Source: Osedax fenrisi
Lineage: Eukaryota; Annelida; Polychaeta; Sabellida; Siboglinidae
DNA: 64,000 nucleotides
Reading direction: 5' to 3'
Assembly: GCA_964019155.1 (NCBI GenBank)
Contig: OZ025245.1
Span: 31,217,045 to 31,281,044, forward strand
The notes beneath the pieces were generated by a model, which saw only the letters and a list, made by a program, of their open reading frames with translations, searched no databases and was not told the DNA's origin. Positions within the stretch are counted from its first letter, which is position 1. Each line of letters starts with the position of its first letter. A program made the translations under genes and the position numbers. Below are positions 34,096 to 45,960 of the stretch, piece by piece.

Positions 34096-34841
34096 TAATT
34101 CCTATAATAGACTATATCATAGAGTATTAAAAAAATCACGATATTTAACCTAGTACCAGGTATATTATATAATATATATTATATTATAAATTATAATTTA
34201 TAATATATAATAACTTATTAAATAAGATATACAAAATTGTCATACTTTTTTTTAATTTGTATACAACCTTATATTTATTTACATTTTTAATATAATTACT
34301 ACTATATACTTCCACTATATATATAGTATATACATGGGAATACGGACGTTAGGCAAACATTAAATAACTATAAATATCAAATGTCACAAATGTGGCCAAG
34401 GTGTATGTCAATCTAATTCATTATACGCTCTAAGAGCGTATAATGTACCACTAAAACTGAAAATAAAATCTTTATGAGAAACATGTATATATGGAATAAT
34501 TCCTTTTGAAAAATATATTTATAAACCATTCGTATTAATATATATATATGATATTTACACATACGAGTAACATCCTATTTGCGTATTGATATTTGTGGGT
34601 TGTTTGATTTATTTTGTTTAGTTTTATTCTTCCGTTTTTTTAACAAGCACGCCTTGTGCTGTTATAATATATAATATAAATAATAGCGCCACGTAATGTT
34701 GCCATTTAATTTTTACCTACCATCCGTATCATCCTATATATATATTAACCTTTATATGTAATAACATATATATTAACAACATTTTTAGATTATTATATTA
34801 TTGAATGTATTAAATATTAACAGGTAATGCCTTGTACTTAT
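34096..34841. other. Gene-free AT-rich stretch
   Basis: A perfect hairpin CATTATACGCTC / GAGCGTATAATG lies at about 34421-34447. A partial copy of the shared MITE core (GATATTTGTGGGTTGTTTGA ... CGTTTTTTTA) lies at 34585-34642 without recognisable arms. Nothing else seen. Confidence 0.5.
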
Positions 34842-35060
34842 TGTTATATATTGTATTTATTTATATGCGACGATATTGTACATCTACGTGATATCAGCGA
34901 ATATACGCATAGTGCCTGGTATCATAATGCACGTACATTCCTACCATCTCGCATGACCCCCCCCCCCCACGCGCAGACGGCTGTGTATATATAGCGGACC
35001 GCCGCTATGTATAATCACTTGAAGAATAAGTATAACCAATAAACATACATAAGCCTTGAC
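34842..35060 (+). repeat. 5' LTR
   Basis: It starts TGTTATATA, contains CGATATTGTACATCTACGT and GTGCCTGGTATCA shared with the 3' LTR, a TATATATA box near 34986 and AATAAACAT near 35040. The end is set by loss of similarity after AAGCCTTGAC. Confidence 0.8.
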
Positions 35061-35171
35061 GTAACATCAATAAGCGTCCAACCTCACGTCCAATGAATAT
35101 CATCCTGCCACCTCAACCAGTGAGAGCACGTTAGGAAACATCTACCCCCACGCCCAATGACTATAAACAAT

Positions 35172-35420
35172 CATGAACCCTACACCAACTCCTTCCTTCG
35201 ATTGGCACAATGAAGATCGGCTAGACGAGCTGAAAATGTTGTTTAACATTTTATTTACGTCCTCGCCATTGCCCACTACATCCGGTATGATATCCTGTAC
35301 ACCCTCGCCGTCACTCATGACCTCCGTGACACCCCAGCCACTACCCACGACATCCGGTACGCTTTTGCCCTTGCCCACTATATCAGGTACATATTCGCTA
35401 CGCCCCCGCTGTCACCCACG
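35172..35420 (+). pseudogene. Gag-start fused to Pol-tail remnant inside the short LTR element
   Basis: The frame from an ATG at 35173 gives TPSFDWHNEDRLDELKMLF, which resembles the start of Gypsy capsid proteins (FDW...DRL.E...). It passes straight into repeated PLPTTSGT / LPTISGT units, like the Pro/Thr-rich C-terminal tail of Pol seen at 5423-5635. The simplest reading is a large internal deletion joining gag to the end of pol. The following frame (35427-35621) continues the Ser/Pro/Thr-rich text. Unlikely to be a working protein; assignment is by motif only. Confidence 0.45.
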
Positions 35421-35659
35421 ACATCTGTGACGCATCCGACATCACACATAATACCCGATATGTTCTCAACGTCACCCGTGACCCTCTCGATCTCACCCAC
35501 AATATCCGTGACCCCCTCATCATCACCCCCACCATCCGTGATGCCATACAGCACCATACACAATGCATGTATTGCCATCCCCATGGCCACCTCCAACATG
35601 ATATCCTTCTTCCATACGTGAGAAGAGGGAATGACCCCAACCCCTCTTCGATAACCAAT

Positions 35660-35674
35660 AGGGAGAAGAGGGGA
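35660..35674 (+). other. Polypurine tract
   Basis: AGGGAGAAGAGGGGA immediately precedes the 3' LTR start, TGTTATATA. Confidence 0.7.
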
Positions 35675-35884
35675 TGTTATATATTTTATTTATATATATG
35701 CGTCGATATTGTACATCTACGTAATATCAGCGCATATACACCTAGTGCCTGGTATCACGACGCACGTACAATGTACGTTTCTGCCGTCTCGCATTACTGC
35801 CCCACGCTCAGACATCTGCGGTGGTCCGCTATATATAATCTCTTGAAGAATAAGTCTAACCAATTAACGTAAATAAGCCTTGAC
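35675..35884 (+). repeat. 3' LTR
   Basis: Direct repeat of 34842-35060 with scattered differences, so the insertion is not recent. It is followed by decayed Gypsy sequence. Confidence 0.8.
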
Positions 35885-36055
35885 ATTTTACTCCCATATA
35901 TACACACAACTTAACAGTGTAATATATTAGTATTACACAACTTAGACAGTGATTAATACATAACAACAATTTATATATATATATAATAATTTTATATAAT
36001 ATATTATATGTATACACAAATATCCATGCATATATATATATATATATATATATGA

Positions 36056-38640
36056 CTAATGATCTCCTCTTCAACAATGATGGCGTACATACCGACCCCA
36101 AGTGTGATAAGTTAATTCAACAGATAACCTCACAAGATTCTCCGCAAGCCATTGATAATTATCATTATCATAATTATTACGCGATACCTATGAATTATAA
36201 TTCATAGTTATCGCGAACTACATGTAGCCCTTTAATAAAGAACTGTCACACCTTACGATACTTCTATGTTAACTTCTTAAAAAAGATGTCTAATACCTAA
36301 TATATTCAATAACATGGAAGAATAAATATACTACTCTATCATATTATGCGACAAAGAAGAAGATAACAATTCAAGTAGACGCTTCATACAATTACTTTGA
36401 CGCCATCCTCCTACATCCATCCAACAAGACGAAATCCCCATCACCTTCGCATCTAAGATATTCAGCCCCGCTGAGACTCGTTATGTATATATCGAAAAAT
36501 AAATGTAAGCCGTAATATTCGGAATCGAATGGTTTCACATTATTAAGTCTGACCACAAGTGCAGATGATCACCAGGGTTGGGGTCAAATACACTTTATCA
36601 AATACAAATATTTATTACATTTTTATACAAATATATATCAAATACAAATACAAAATACAAATATTAACACATTAAATATTAAATCATTTGATTTAATCAT
36701 ATTTTAAATCATATGATTATATTTTATATAAAATAATAATCCTTATCCCTAGATTATATATATATATAGACATTGCATAGTTAGTGATTGATATGTATTG
36801 GATATATGATATTAATAGGTTAATTAAAGCAATGTAGATAGGTGGTATAATTTTTAAATATTAAGGAGAAGACGTAGAATTAGAGTAATGAATGGATAAA
36901 TAATATATGAGTTCTAGAGAGAGAATCTAATATAAATATAAAATACAAATATTAAATCATAAAATAATAATTCCTATCTCTATACCAGATTGCATAATAA
37001 TTAATTGAAATCTATTTTAATATATTTAATTCCTAAAGAAAATCAATAAAATAAAAAACTGTAAACAATAGACTGATTGATTGGGATATTATAAGTTATA
37101 ATTTATAACACATACATATTCTATATAGAATATTAATTTATTTATATAGTATTCATAAAATTATTGTTCTATTATATTATTTGTATTATTTAATAAATGT
37201 ATTCTTTAATATAAATGGTAAATATTTTGTTAATTTTTTTACATTCATAAATTAATTGTTTAAATTCTACATTCTATTAAATTATTAAATTAAAATATTT
37301 TTAAAAGTGTATTTGAAACTATATTTGATCAAATACACGAAATACGACACTCAAATACAAATACATCACTGAATAATTATTCAAATCAAAATATAAATAC
37401 GTATTTGACCCCATCCCTGATGATCACCCAGAAATATTTCTTCACAGCACCAACCCGAGTCCAAAAAATGCTACTACGAGTGCAGCAGTAAGATTTCACG
37501 CTAATATTTTTAAAGCCAGGAATAGAGCTACGGATAGATTTTCACCTACAGATGCCAGTGAACACATAGACCTTGATGTCCAGATAAGCCATTGACGTTT
37601 GGGACACAGAAGATAGAATATTTAAAATTAGAAACGGGAGACGAAACCCTTCAAGCCTTAATTTCTTCTGTATAAGTAACCTCTATTGCCATATGACACA
37701 CTGACGCACTCATGGCAATACCTAAGTATACATTTTGTCCACTATAACAATATCACGTACCTCATTATATTTGATTTTTATACTCAATTCCCATTCATAT
37801 ACACTATGAGTGCACCAGCGCAACCATTGTAGATCATCTAAAACATGGTATCCTAGACCGGTTACTTAGCGACAACGGAGGACTATATTCGTCACAAGCG
37901 TTCCGAATATTTGCATCCGAATGGGGATTCAACCACAGGACAAGCAGGCATACCACTTCCTAAGTAACGGCCTAGCCGAGGAACCATGCAGAGCTTGAAG
38001 ATCTCTGAGAACTTCCAGATGTCGAAACTTCTACTATGATCTAAACCAGTAATTATCGACACAAAGCCCCACCGAACTGCTCTACAGCCACAAGTTAGCA
38101 AACCCTTTACCTAGCACCTACCCCGTAGACTTGTCGAATGAGAATAAATTATCATCCAATATGTCAACCACACGACACTAGTAAAAAACAAGACTCATTG
38201 TACCTGTCCAACATAACACCCCTCACAAACATTCACCAGCGTGACCACATATCAAAGACATGGAAGCCAGCTATGAAACTTCGGAGTTACAACATCCGCA
38301 GTATGGATTGTTCTACCTTCGGGAGAAATCTATGAGATATCCGCCTTACTTCCCCGTCGACGCCCTGTCAGGAGGTAGTACCAACACACCGAGATGCATC
38401 AGATAATCACTCAAGACCTCTTGCCCTACCCTCTACTCCACCGATACTCGGTTCAGATGTAGTTATTCCTCTCCGTAGTGTGTCATTACATTCTCATCCC
38501 AGGGATATCGCACTCACAACTAGTCCGTTGACACCCGGTCCTGATCTAGATAATCAAACCTCGTCAACCGTAGCGCTGCGTTGATCTAACAATAATGTAC
38601 GATCCCCACTTTTATTATTGACTTGTAGATATAAATGTAT
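36056..38640 (+). pseudogene. Ty3/Gypsy pol relic: RT end, RNase H, integrase
   Basis: Plus-strand fragments occur in Gypsy order: GVHTDPKCDKLIQQI (RT thumb region, about 36085); ITFASKIFSPAETRYVYIEK, then FGIEWFHIIKSDHK (RNase H, about 36440-36560); after an inserted MITE, TAPTRVQKMLLRVQQ and LKPGIELRIDF (about 37455-37540); integrase core with LLSDNGGLYSSQAFRIFASE and WGF (about 37865-37935) and SNGLAEE (about 37965); TELLYSHKLANPLP (about 38075); and the integrase tail (about 38240-38340). Stops and frame changes are frequent. A 36-bp hairpin (CGCGATACCTATGAATTATA and complement, 36179-36214) is also inserted. The polypurine tract and LTR follow at 38641-38649. Non-functional. Confidence 0.85.
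36573..37419. mobile_element. hAT-type MITE inserted in Gypsy RNase H
   Basis: The left end CAGGGTTGGGGTCAAATAC and right end GTATTTGACCCCATCCCTG are inverted repeats. The flanks ATGATCAC (36565-36572, 37420-37427) form an exact 8-bp duplication that splits the Gypsy RNase H reading frame just after SDHK. There is no ORF. Related fragments lie at about 23420-23630, 24690-24950 and 43560-44095. Confidence 0.92.
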
Positions 38641-38648
38641 AAAGGGGG

Positions 38649-38990
38649 TGTTATATGCTTACATATATATATAACTACTTATTATTATAATCTATATTTA
38701 TATATATATATATCCATGTGCCTTCTACACATATGTATTCCTACCAAAGATATATATATATAATGTTAGCGCTCTAAATATAGATACCAAGCTATTATTT
38801 AATAGGAATTTATATTCGCCAAACTTATTATTGTAGCCTATAGACTGTGACACAGTCCGATACAGAATTATCTGTACATCTTATACACATCCCTAATTAT
38901 TATATATATATATATAATGTCACATATTTCGACATGGCTATTGTTCACAATAAATCTCAGCATTATTATCCTCTCCTTCTTTCAAATATA
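38649..38990 (+). mobile_element. Gypsy 3' LTR
   Basis: It starts TGTTATATG directly after the purine tract AAAGGGGG (38641-38648), at the end of the Gypsy pol relic. An AATAAATC signal lies near 38951. The right border is approximate. Confidence 0.55.
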
Positions 38991-39479
38991 ATATTGTGTA
39001 TAAACTAATGGATTTATTATACTTAATAATCAGGAGCCGGTTACTCTGGAAATAAAATATTTCCTATCACTATCCAGAGACAATCTCTGGATAATTCTCA
39101 GTAAATCGGGTTGTTCTGGACAAAAATACATATATTACAGCAAAAAAAATAGCCTAGGTTAGATAGAGGATGGGTTGTTCTGGGAATTTTTAGCTAATTT
39201 TATTCGCGTCGGACATTCGAGTAGCTCTCAAAATATATTTGTATAAAACTTGGACAATTTGATGGTACTTAGGATAACAAATAGGTGTCCTTATTAAATT
39301 TATAATACATAGGATCAAATATTAAAATATGAAATATGGGTTCTATATAATCCTATACTATATATATATATATTTATACATAATATAAAATATAATAATG
39401 AACACACTTAGTGTTTCGAAATAATTTCTAGTTAAATATATTTCATAATATATAATATTTTTAATAGATATGATAATAA

Positions 39480-39900
39480 AATATTAAATAATAATATTAA
39501 TATTGAATGGAATTTTATTTGTTTTATGTTTTGTTTTATATATGATAAGTATGCTAATTATATAATGAATATGCTTTTTCTTGTAAAAGACTTTAAAATA
39601 ATGTCTAGTAAATAGCCTAAATAGTGTAAATAGGGTAAATAGTAAATAGGTTAAATAGTATTATTATTTATATTAAAAAAATATATATTATAAAATAAAA
39701 AATATACCACCTGAGGGCATCGTAGCCAGACCTTCTGCATTGCATACAGCAATCTAACCACTATACTACCTATCGGATTTTATTAATTATGTATAATTAC
39801 TAATAGTAGTATTAGTTTTGGTTTAATTATAAATATAATTAGAATAGAATTATTTTTCATATAAAATTGTACTTATTTTGTTATCATATCATACAAATAG
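39480..39900 (-). repeat. Dispersed repeat with tRNA-like core, left inverted copy
   Basis: About 400 bp match 41100-41475 in reverse orientation. In the middle (39705-39775, minus strand) lies a tRNA-like sequence with A-box TAGTATAGTGG and a near B-box GGCTACGATGCC. It is not foldable into a proper tRNA by eye, so a tRNA-derived repeat is more likely than a gene. Confidence 0.65.
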
Positions 39901-40342
39901 TATTTATTATATCTAGAAACTATATAGATATCCTGTATAATTGTAATATTATAATTAATAGTATGCAACTGAATAACATAAATTGTATTAATATTTACTT
40001 TAAGTAATAGTATTACTTAGTAATACTTATTATAATTATTATAATTATATAAACTTAGTTTAAAACTATTATAATTATATAAAATATTCAACAAATATTA
40101 TTTCGATATTGAATTGATTATATAATTGTACTTATATTATAAACTATATGATAGTATAATTAATTAACCCAGGTAACAATTATAGCCTCATAATAATTTA
40201 ATTATGTGATAATTATTATCATAATTATTATGATAATAGCATATATATAATAGCCTCGAATGTTTACATTGTGTTGTAAATGTATATTTATTAAATAATA
40301 TAATATTAAATATTTAATAATATTATATTATGCTGTTATTCA

Positions 40343-40618
40343 TTTGTCATGCTATTATAATAATGATGGTGCTATTAAAAGTCTATTATGCAATTATTAT
40401 GCTGCTATTAATTGCATAATAGACTTATAAGAGCATGAAAAATTAATATAAGCATAATTATTATGCTGCTATTATGATAATTTGTCATGCTATTATAATA
40501 ATTATGGTGCTATTAAAAGTCTATTATGCAATTATTATGCTGCTATTAATTGCTTAATAGACTTATAAGAGCATGACAAATTAATATAAGCATAATTATT
40601 ATGCTGCTATTATGATAA
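40343..40618. repeat. 138-bp tandem duplication containing a hairpin
   Basis: Two units start TTTGTCATGCTATTATAATA at 40343 and 40481 and are nearly identical. Each contains the inverted pair AAGTCTATTATGCAATTA / TTAATTGCATAATAGACTT. Confidence 0.85.
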
Positions 40619-41099
40619 TAGACATTTAATTATCTATTGATTATACTTGAAATTAAATGGGCTTTCCGAAACTATATAGAATTCTTATGTACATCCTTTA
40701 ATAATCGAATTATAATTAAGTAATATTTAACTTAGGTACATAATTATATTTTGAATATTTTTAAACATTCAAAAATGAAATAAGGATTAGGAATATAGAA
40801 ATATTGCTGAGCTTGATCTCGGATAAGATATGTTTACAAAATCCCAGAGTAACCCAATAATATCTATAAATAAGGTTTGTCCTTGTTGGGATTGTCTCTG
40901 GCCAATCTCAGAGCAACCAGCCCCTGGACCAGTTAATATGTGCCAACTTTCAACATAGCTTATTTTCAAAAGCCTTTCAAAATATTTTTGAATGGTTATT
41001 TTGAGCATTTAAAAAAATTCAAATAAGTTGTTATTATTCATCATAATTTTCGATTTATATTATATAATTAATAACTATCATATTATATACTTAGTATAA

Positions 41100-41475
41100 T
41101 ACTATATATATAATAATAATCATACTATTATTTTGTATTCTTAGAATAATTCTATAATTTATCAATACTTTATTAAATTTGTGAAATATAATTATATTCT
41201 AATTCTATTTATAATTAAATCAAATCTAATACTACTATAAGTAATTATATATAATTAATAAAACTGGTTTGGTAGTATAGTGGTTAGATTGTTGTATGCA
41301 ACACAGAAGGTCTGGTTACGATGCCCTCAGGAGGTATATTTTTTAATATAAATAATAATAATAATTTTACTATTTACTAGAAATTATTGTAAAGCATATT
41401 CATTATATACTTAGCATACATATCATATATATAAAACAAATAAAATTCTATTAACTATTAATATTTTATATATGT
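41100..41475 (+). repeat. Dispersed repeat with tRNA-like core, right inverted copy
   Basis: Complement of 39480-39900. The tRNA-like part is at about 41266-41335: A-box TAGTATAGTGG starts at 41273 and GGTTACGATGCC, a B-box with one extra base, lies 41 bp further on. Confidence 0.65.
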
Positions 41476-42336
41476 AGGTGCAGATGTACCATAATGGAAG
41501 CTATTCTATCAATTCTTTTAATTAATTATATTTCCATAAATCTTCACAATTCGTACTTATAAAGTGAATCTGATTTTCTTCAATTATAATTATTTATTAA
41601 TTAATTAATATTATATATATCTTGTTTCGAAAACAACTGTGTTCTTACTTTATGTGTAATAAACTAATATAAAACCATTTTCATTTCAGGTTAACAATGT
41701 TTTGATGATCAATTAATTATTTATTGTGTATTAAATTCTCACTAAATCTGCATACAGATTCAATTTATTTTTTAATAATATTTCGTAACACTATACAAGA
41801 CCATATTTTATACAATGCTACTTTTAAATATTTGTGGAATATACATATTTTTCTCATTTTCAACATGTATATATTTTATTTAAATTAATAAACTTATATA
41901 TTTCAATAAGTAATACTATATAGAAAATGTTTATTGATATGTGTTTAAAGGTACTATTCATTAGTTACATGTAAAATAACATCTTTTCAAAATGTATCCA
42001 CTTATAATATTAAAGTTTTTGTAATAATTATTTAACAATCTTATTATAAATATTTATTTTAAATAATGATTAACAAATAAAATAAAAATGTATCACTAAT
42101 TTACTACATATATATAGAAATAATAATTTATACTGTTCATTTATTATTATTGTGAAATTTAAAGAAAAAATATTCAATATGTAGTTAATGAGATATACAA
42201 AATAATTATTCTGACTAAATCAAGTTTAAAGTTTTTTAAAAATTAATTTTTACACTATATATAGTTACTAATGTATATATTATATTTATAAATGATATTA
42301 AAAATATAATTATACATATACAATTTATTTTAATTA
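41476..42336. other. Gene-free AT-rich stretch
   Basis: Nothing recognised on either strand. Confidence 0.4.
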
Positions 42337-42863
42337 TATGTTTGCACATCCTGCAGCATATGAATTTTCTTGATGTTTCATCTTCTTCTTCACCTTTGTA
42401 GCATCCAAGCATCGTAATCTGTCTTGTTGTACTGCATATTCTGCAACCGATTATAATGAATATCCTAGCAACCCATCAAATGCAGCTAAATAGGCCTGCA
42501 TTCCAAAGTTAAATGTTCATACTGCCATTGTTACAGCAAATTGTTCTAGAATATTAAAATATAATTAATAAAATATAATACAAATTAATTCAACTTTTAT
42601 ACCTTTGAACATCGAGACTAAATCATATTATGAAAACTTTTCAACTTTTTTTACATATGGGGCTATATGGGGCTATACTTGTTCAATAAAAAAATCTTTA
42701 TTTTAATCCTGTATAATTATTTTTATATATTATAAATTTATATACCCAGATTTAATATATATATATATATATAATATATGAACCTTCATATTTTGCTTTC
42801 TTGTAAACACAATAATCTCCACATAATTTCAAAGTCAATAACGTAGCCGGTGTAGTCAATAAC
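42337..42863 (-). pseudogene. Mutator-like transposase relic in two exons
   Basis: The minus-strand segment 42863-42785 encodes IDYTGYVIDFEIMWRLLC, matching the (G)IDTG-VIDFEVLSK-C block of animal Mutator-like transposases with an RNase H-type fold. It has an acceptor-like CTACAG before it and an AAG/GTTC donor-like site after it. The segment 42546-42337 starts after TTCTAG and encodes TFNFGMQAYLAAFDGLLGYS, then YAVQQDRLRCLDATKVKKK and NSYAAGC, the downstream FN.G...L...G...Y..Q.D..R block with a basic linker and YAAG, ending at a stop. Two internal stops show it is dead. Family naming rests on motif memory. The N-terminal part was not found. Confidence 0.55.
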
Positions 42864-43119
42864 TGTAGCAAATAAATAAATTAAATTCAATTGAATTCAT
42901 ATAATATATTCACTAAAGTATTTGAGCAAAAGTTATTTAAAAAATAAATATAAAAAATAATCCATTGAATATGAAATTAATTATATTTATTATAATTTAC
43001 TGATATTAAAAATAAAATACATGAAATTGGATTACGTAATAGAAATTGTAGACTTTAAATAGATATATAAAGTATGTAGTAGAAATTGTAAGTAAATAAA
43101 ATAAAATATAGAGTATATA

Positions 43120-43550
43120 CAAAAATTTTGCGAAGCAAAGATATAACACTCCCTATGCATGCAACGTAATTTAGTAATATCCCCTGCCGCTGCTAGCAGT
43201 AGTATCGAAATCACTGAAATAGATTTATGTTCGGCTCTATTTGCATACAACAATGTTTTCATTGTTCTATTAAATTACATGCAATATAAATTAGCTTTTA
43301 CTTACTAAATATATACTTATAGAATTTAAAACATACATATCATATTTGTTTGTTATATGTTAGTAATGAACACTTAGTTTTCATCATATAAATATTAATT
43401 TAAAGCATATTATTTAACATTTTAAAATTGTATAAACAACACATAGTTCCTAAAAGTAACCCGCTATAAGTGGCACTGGGGTATTTTGTATACAAATTCG
43501 AATAACACGATTTCGCGTAAGTGTTATATCTTTCCTTTGGAAAATCTTTG
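43120..43550. mobile_element. 7-bp-TSD MITE, copy 2
   Basis: Same family as 23869-24313. Ends CAAAAATTTTGCGAAGCAAA and, complemented, CAAAGATTTTCCAAAGGAAA; exact flanking duplication GTATATA (43113-43119, 43551-43557). Confidence 0.88.
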
Positions 43551-43557
43551 GTATATA

Positions 43558-44095
43558 TATAAAGATATTACATGGTTAGTGATTGATATATATTGAATAT
43601 ATCAGATTTATAGGTTAATTAAAGCAATGTAGATAGGTGGGTGTATACGGTAAGGGAAGATTAGTTGTTTAAATAATTAAAATAATAGGTATATAAAATC
43701 CTGTAGGAGCAAGATTTATCATGGATAAAATTGAAGAAGTATAATGTAGATAGCGAGGAGTGGATTGGGAAAGCCTAAGAGTGAGTTAATTAAATTAATA
43801 TATTATACACATTTTTCTTAAAGAATCAAATATAAATACAAATATTAACACATTAAATATTAAATCATAAAATAATAATCCCTATCTCTATACCAGATTG
43901 CATAATAATTAATTGAAATCTATTAATTAAAATTTATTTGATATCTAAAGAAAATCGATATGATAAAAAACTGTAAACAATATACTGGTTGCTTGGGATA
44001 TAATAAGTTATAATTTATAACACTTATACATAAAATATAAATTAAATTCATATATATAGTTTTTATCAAATACGAAAATCAAATACAAATACATG
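43558..44095. mobile_element. Fragment of the hAT-type MITE family of 36573
   Basis: Segments 43560-43645 and 43800-44090 match 36765-36850 and 36930-37110 closely (TTAATTAAAGCAATGTAGAT; CTATACCAGATTGCATAATA), with a private segment between. CAGGG ends are missing. It abuts copy 2 of the 7-bp-TSD MITE. Confidence 0.65.
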
Positions 44096-44942
44096 CAATT
44101 ACTGGAATGGAGGCTTATAGATTGTGAACGGAGATTAAGTGAGGTAGGTAATAGTTGGTGTAGAAATGAGATAGGATATCAACAATTAAATGTTACAGGT
44201 TACATGGAATATGTCATATGGCGATTTGAATATCATATGTATATAAATTTGAATTTTTTAATAGATATTAAATAAATTGAACAATTTTTAATAGATATTA
44301 AATAAATTGAACAATTTTTAATCAAAGCAAAATTTTATAAATATTAATCATTAATTTGATATTTTGAAATCGATAATATATAAATGTTACAAACTTTATC
44401 ATATAGTCGATTTCTAGAATAGAATCCTGATCATTACTTTTATATATCAAAATTTAATTGATTAAATAGGTAATTTATATAATTTAAAATACAAACCATT
44501 GCATAAGTTTGCTATCCTACATGTTCAATTAGTATGCCTTGAATACCGGCAGCAATCAAATTTGTATTATATTCCAACATCACTTTTGTTTTGACTCCAA
44601 AAAGACTTTTCTTAAATGTAATTATTCATCACCTGCAATTAATTATATATTTTTATCTTATATATTATATTCCATATTATTAAACATATTTAATATTTGT
44701 ATGTACATGTTTGTACATAAAAATATGTATTGGATACTACTGATTACAAAATAAATAAAGTAATATTAAATTATTGAAAATAAATTAATAAATTTATAAT
44801 AATACAAAAATACACCAATACCAATAAAATAAATACCATGTAAATAATTATTAATTAAAATATTATTATTTTCAATTACAAAATGTTAATAAATAAATAT
44901 TATTGACATGTCTAAAATATAATATAATTTAAAAGATATTAA
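44096..44942. other. Gene-free AT-rich stretch
   Basis: A 30-bp tandem duplication (TTTTTAATAGATATTAAATA) occurs at about 44265-44325. At 44480-44630 the minus strand reads like decayed coding text (NLIAAGIQGILIEH), possibly an N-terminal piece of the transposase relic at 42337, but this is not firm. Confidence 0.35.
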
Positions 44943-45365
44943 CAAAGATTTGGCGAATCAAAGATATAACACTCGCTACCTACGCAACATGATTAGTATT
45001 CATACATCCCGCTTCTAGCAGCAGTATCGAAATCGATTTAGATTTGCCGCAATTTGCATACTACAATGTTTTCATTACTCTTATTAAATGACTTGCAATA
45101 TAAATTAGCTTTTACTTGCCACATAGATATTTATAGGATTTAAAACCAACATATCCTAGTTCTATATATTAGCAATAAACACTTAATAAAATAATAATTA
45201 AAAGCATATTATTTTTCATTTTAAAAGTGTATAGTTTGATACAAATTTATATTATAAACAACACATAGTTCCAAAAAATGACCTATATATGTGGTGATGT
45301 TGGTTTTTGTATACAAAATTTAATTACACGATTGAGTGTTCTATCTTTCATTAGAAAAATCTTTG
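44943..45365. mobile_element. 7-bp-TSD MITE, copy 3 (most diverged)
   Basis: Ends CAAAGATTTGGCGAATCAAA and ...TTAGAAAAATCTTTG; exact flanking duplication ATATTAA (44936-44942, 45366-45372). It is collinear with but clearly diverged from the other three copies. Confidence 0.85.
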
Positions 45366-45472
45366 ATATTAATATGAAAAATTTTATTATCTAAAATTTG
45401 AATATTGGATGTTAAATAATTATATACAATTAGTTTATTAATTATATATTATTATTTGGTAACCAGTGTTCT

Positions 45473-45622
45473 CGTGCGAAGTGATTTCATGGGGAATGAT
45501 ATTATACGGATTGGTGATTTCGTGTGTAGTTTAAATTCTACTATTTATAAATAATTATTTATATATATTATCATTTCACACGAGATCATTCGCCACAAAA
45601 TTACTTAACACGATATTATTGG
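45473..45622. mobile_element. Small palindromic TIR element, possible
   Basis: CCAGTGTTCTCGTGCGAAGT at the left and, complemented, CCAATAATATCGTGTTAAGT at the right are imperfect inverted repeats, and both continue into a shared GAATGAT. No clear target duplication was found. Confidence 0.4.
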
Positions 45623-45960
45623 TATTCTATTATTTAACTAATTATTTTTTATTATATTACACATATCATTGATTATATAATTAAATAAAAACCATTCGAT
45701 AACTCCTGTTCTGTTTTGCACTTGATTCTAAAAGATTATTATCATAAAGTTAATTATATATTATATTATAGATTAAATATATATATTACGATATTTATAA
45801 GTTTTAATTTTAGCGTTATACTACTCTAAACAGTGAAATTAACAGATATAATTAAGAAGAAATTTACAAATGATAAAGAATACATATGTAATTGTAAATG
45901 TGGAATTATAAACTACTAAATACCAATACAGTATTAATATAAACTGCGAGATAATAATAC

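Larger units (their letters stand above)
34842..35884 (+). mobile_element. Short non-autonomous LTR retrotransposon with two LTRs
   Basis: Direct repeats of about 215 bp at 34842-35060 and 35675-35884 (TGTTATATATTGTATTTAT... / TGTTATATATTTTATTTAT... through GAAGAATAAGT.TAACCAAT and AAGCCTTGAC) bound a 614-bp interior. A purine tract, AGGGAGAAGAGGGGA, precedes the right LTR. The interior has only a short gag-like start and a Pro/Thr/Ser-rich tail, so the element lacks enzymes (TRIM-like). No clear 5-bp duplication was found. Confidence 0.85.
39032..40926. mobile_element. Candidate TIR element with GGTTRCTCTG subterminal repeats
   Basis: The left end CAGGAGCCGGTTACTCTG and complemented right end CAGGGGCTGGTTGCTCTG form an imperfect TIR. 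The word GGGTTRYTCTGG recurs inside both ends (39109, 39173; complement near 40850), and CCAGAGACAATC occurs in both. No exact target duplication was found, so the unit is only probable. It contains the inverted-repeat arm at 39480-39900 and the tandem repeat at 40343-40618. Confidence 0.5.

Noticed and set aside
39705..39775. Functional tRNA gene (and at 41266-41335)
   Set aside because: The A-box is perfect, but the B-box has an extra base and the stems do not pair; it lies in a dispersed repeat.
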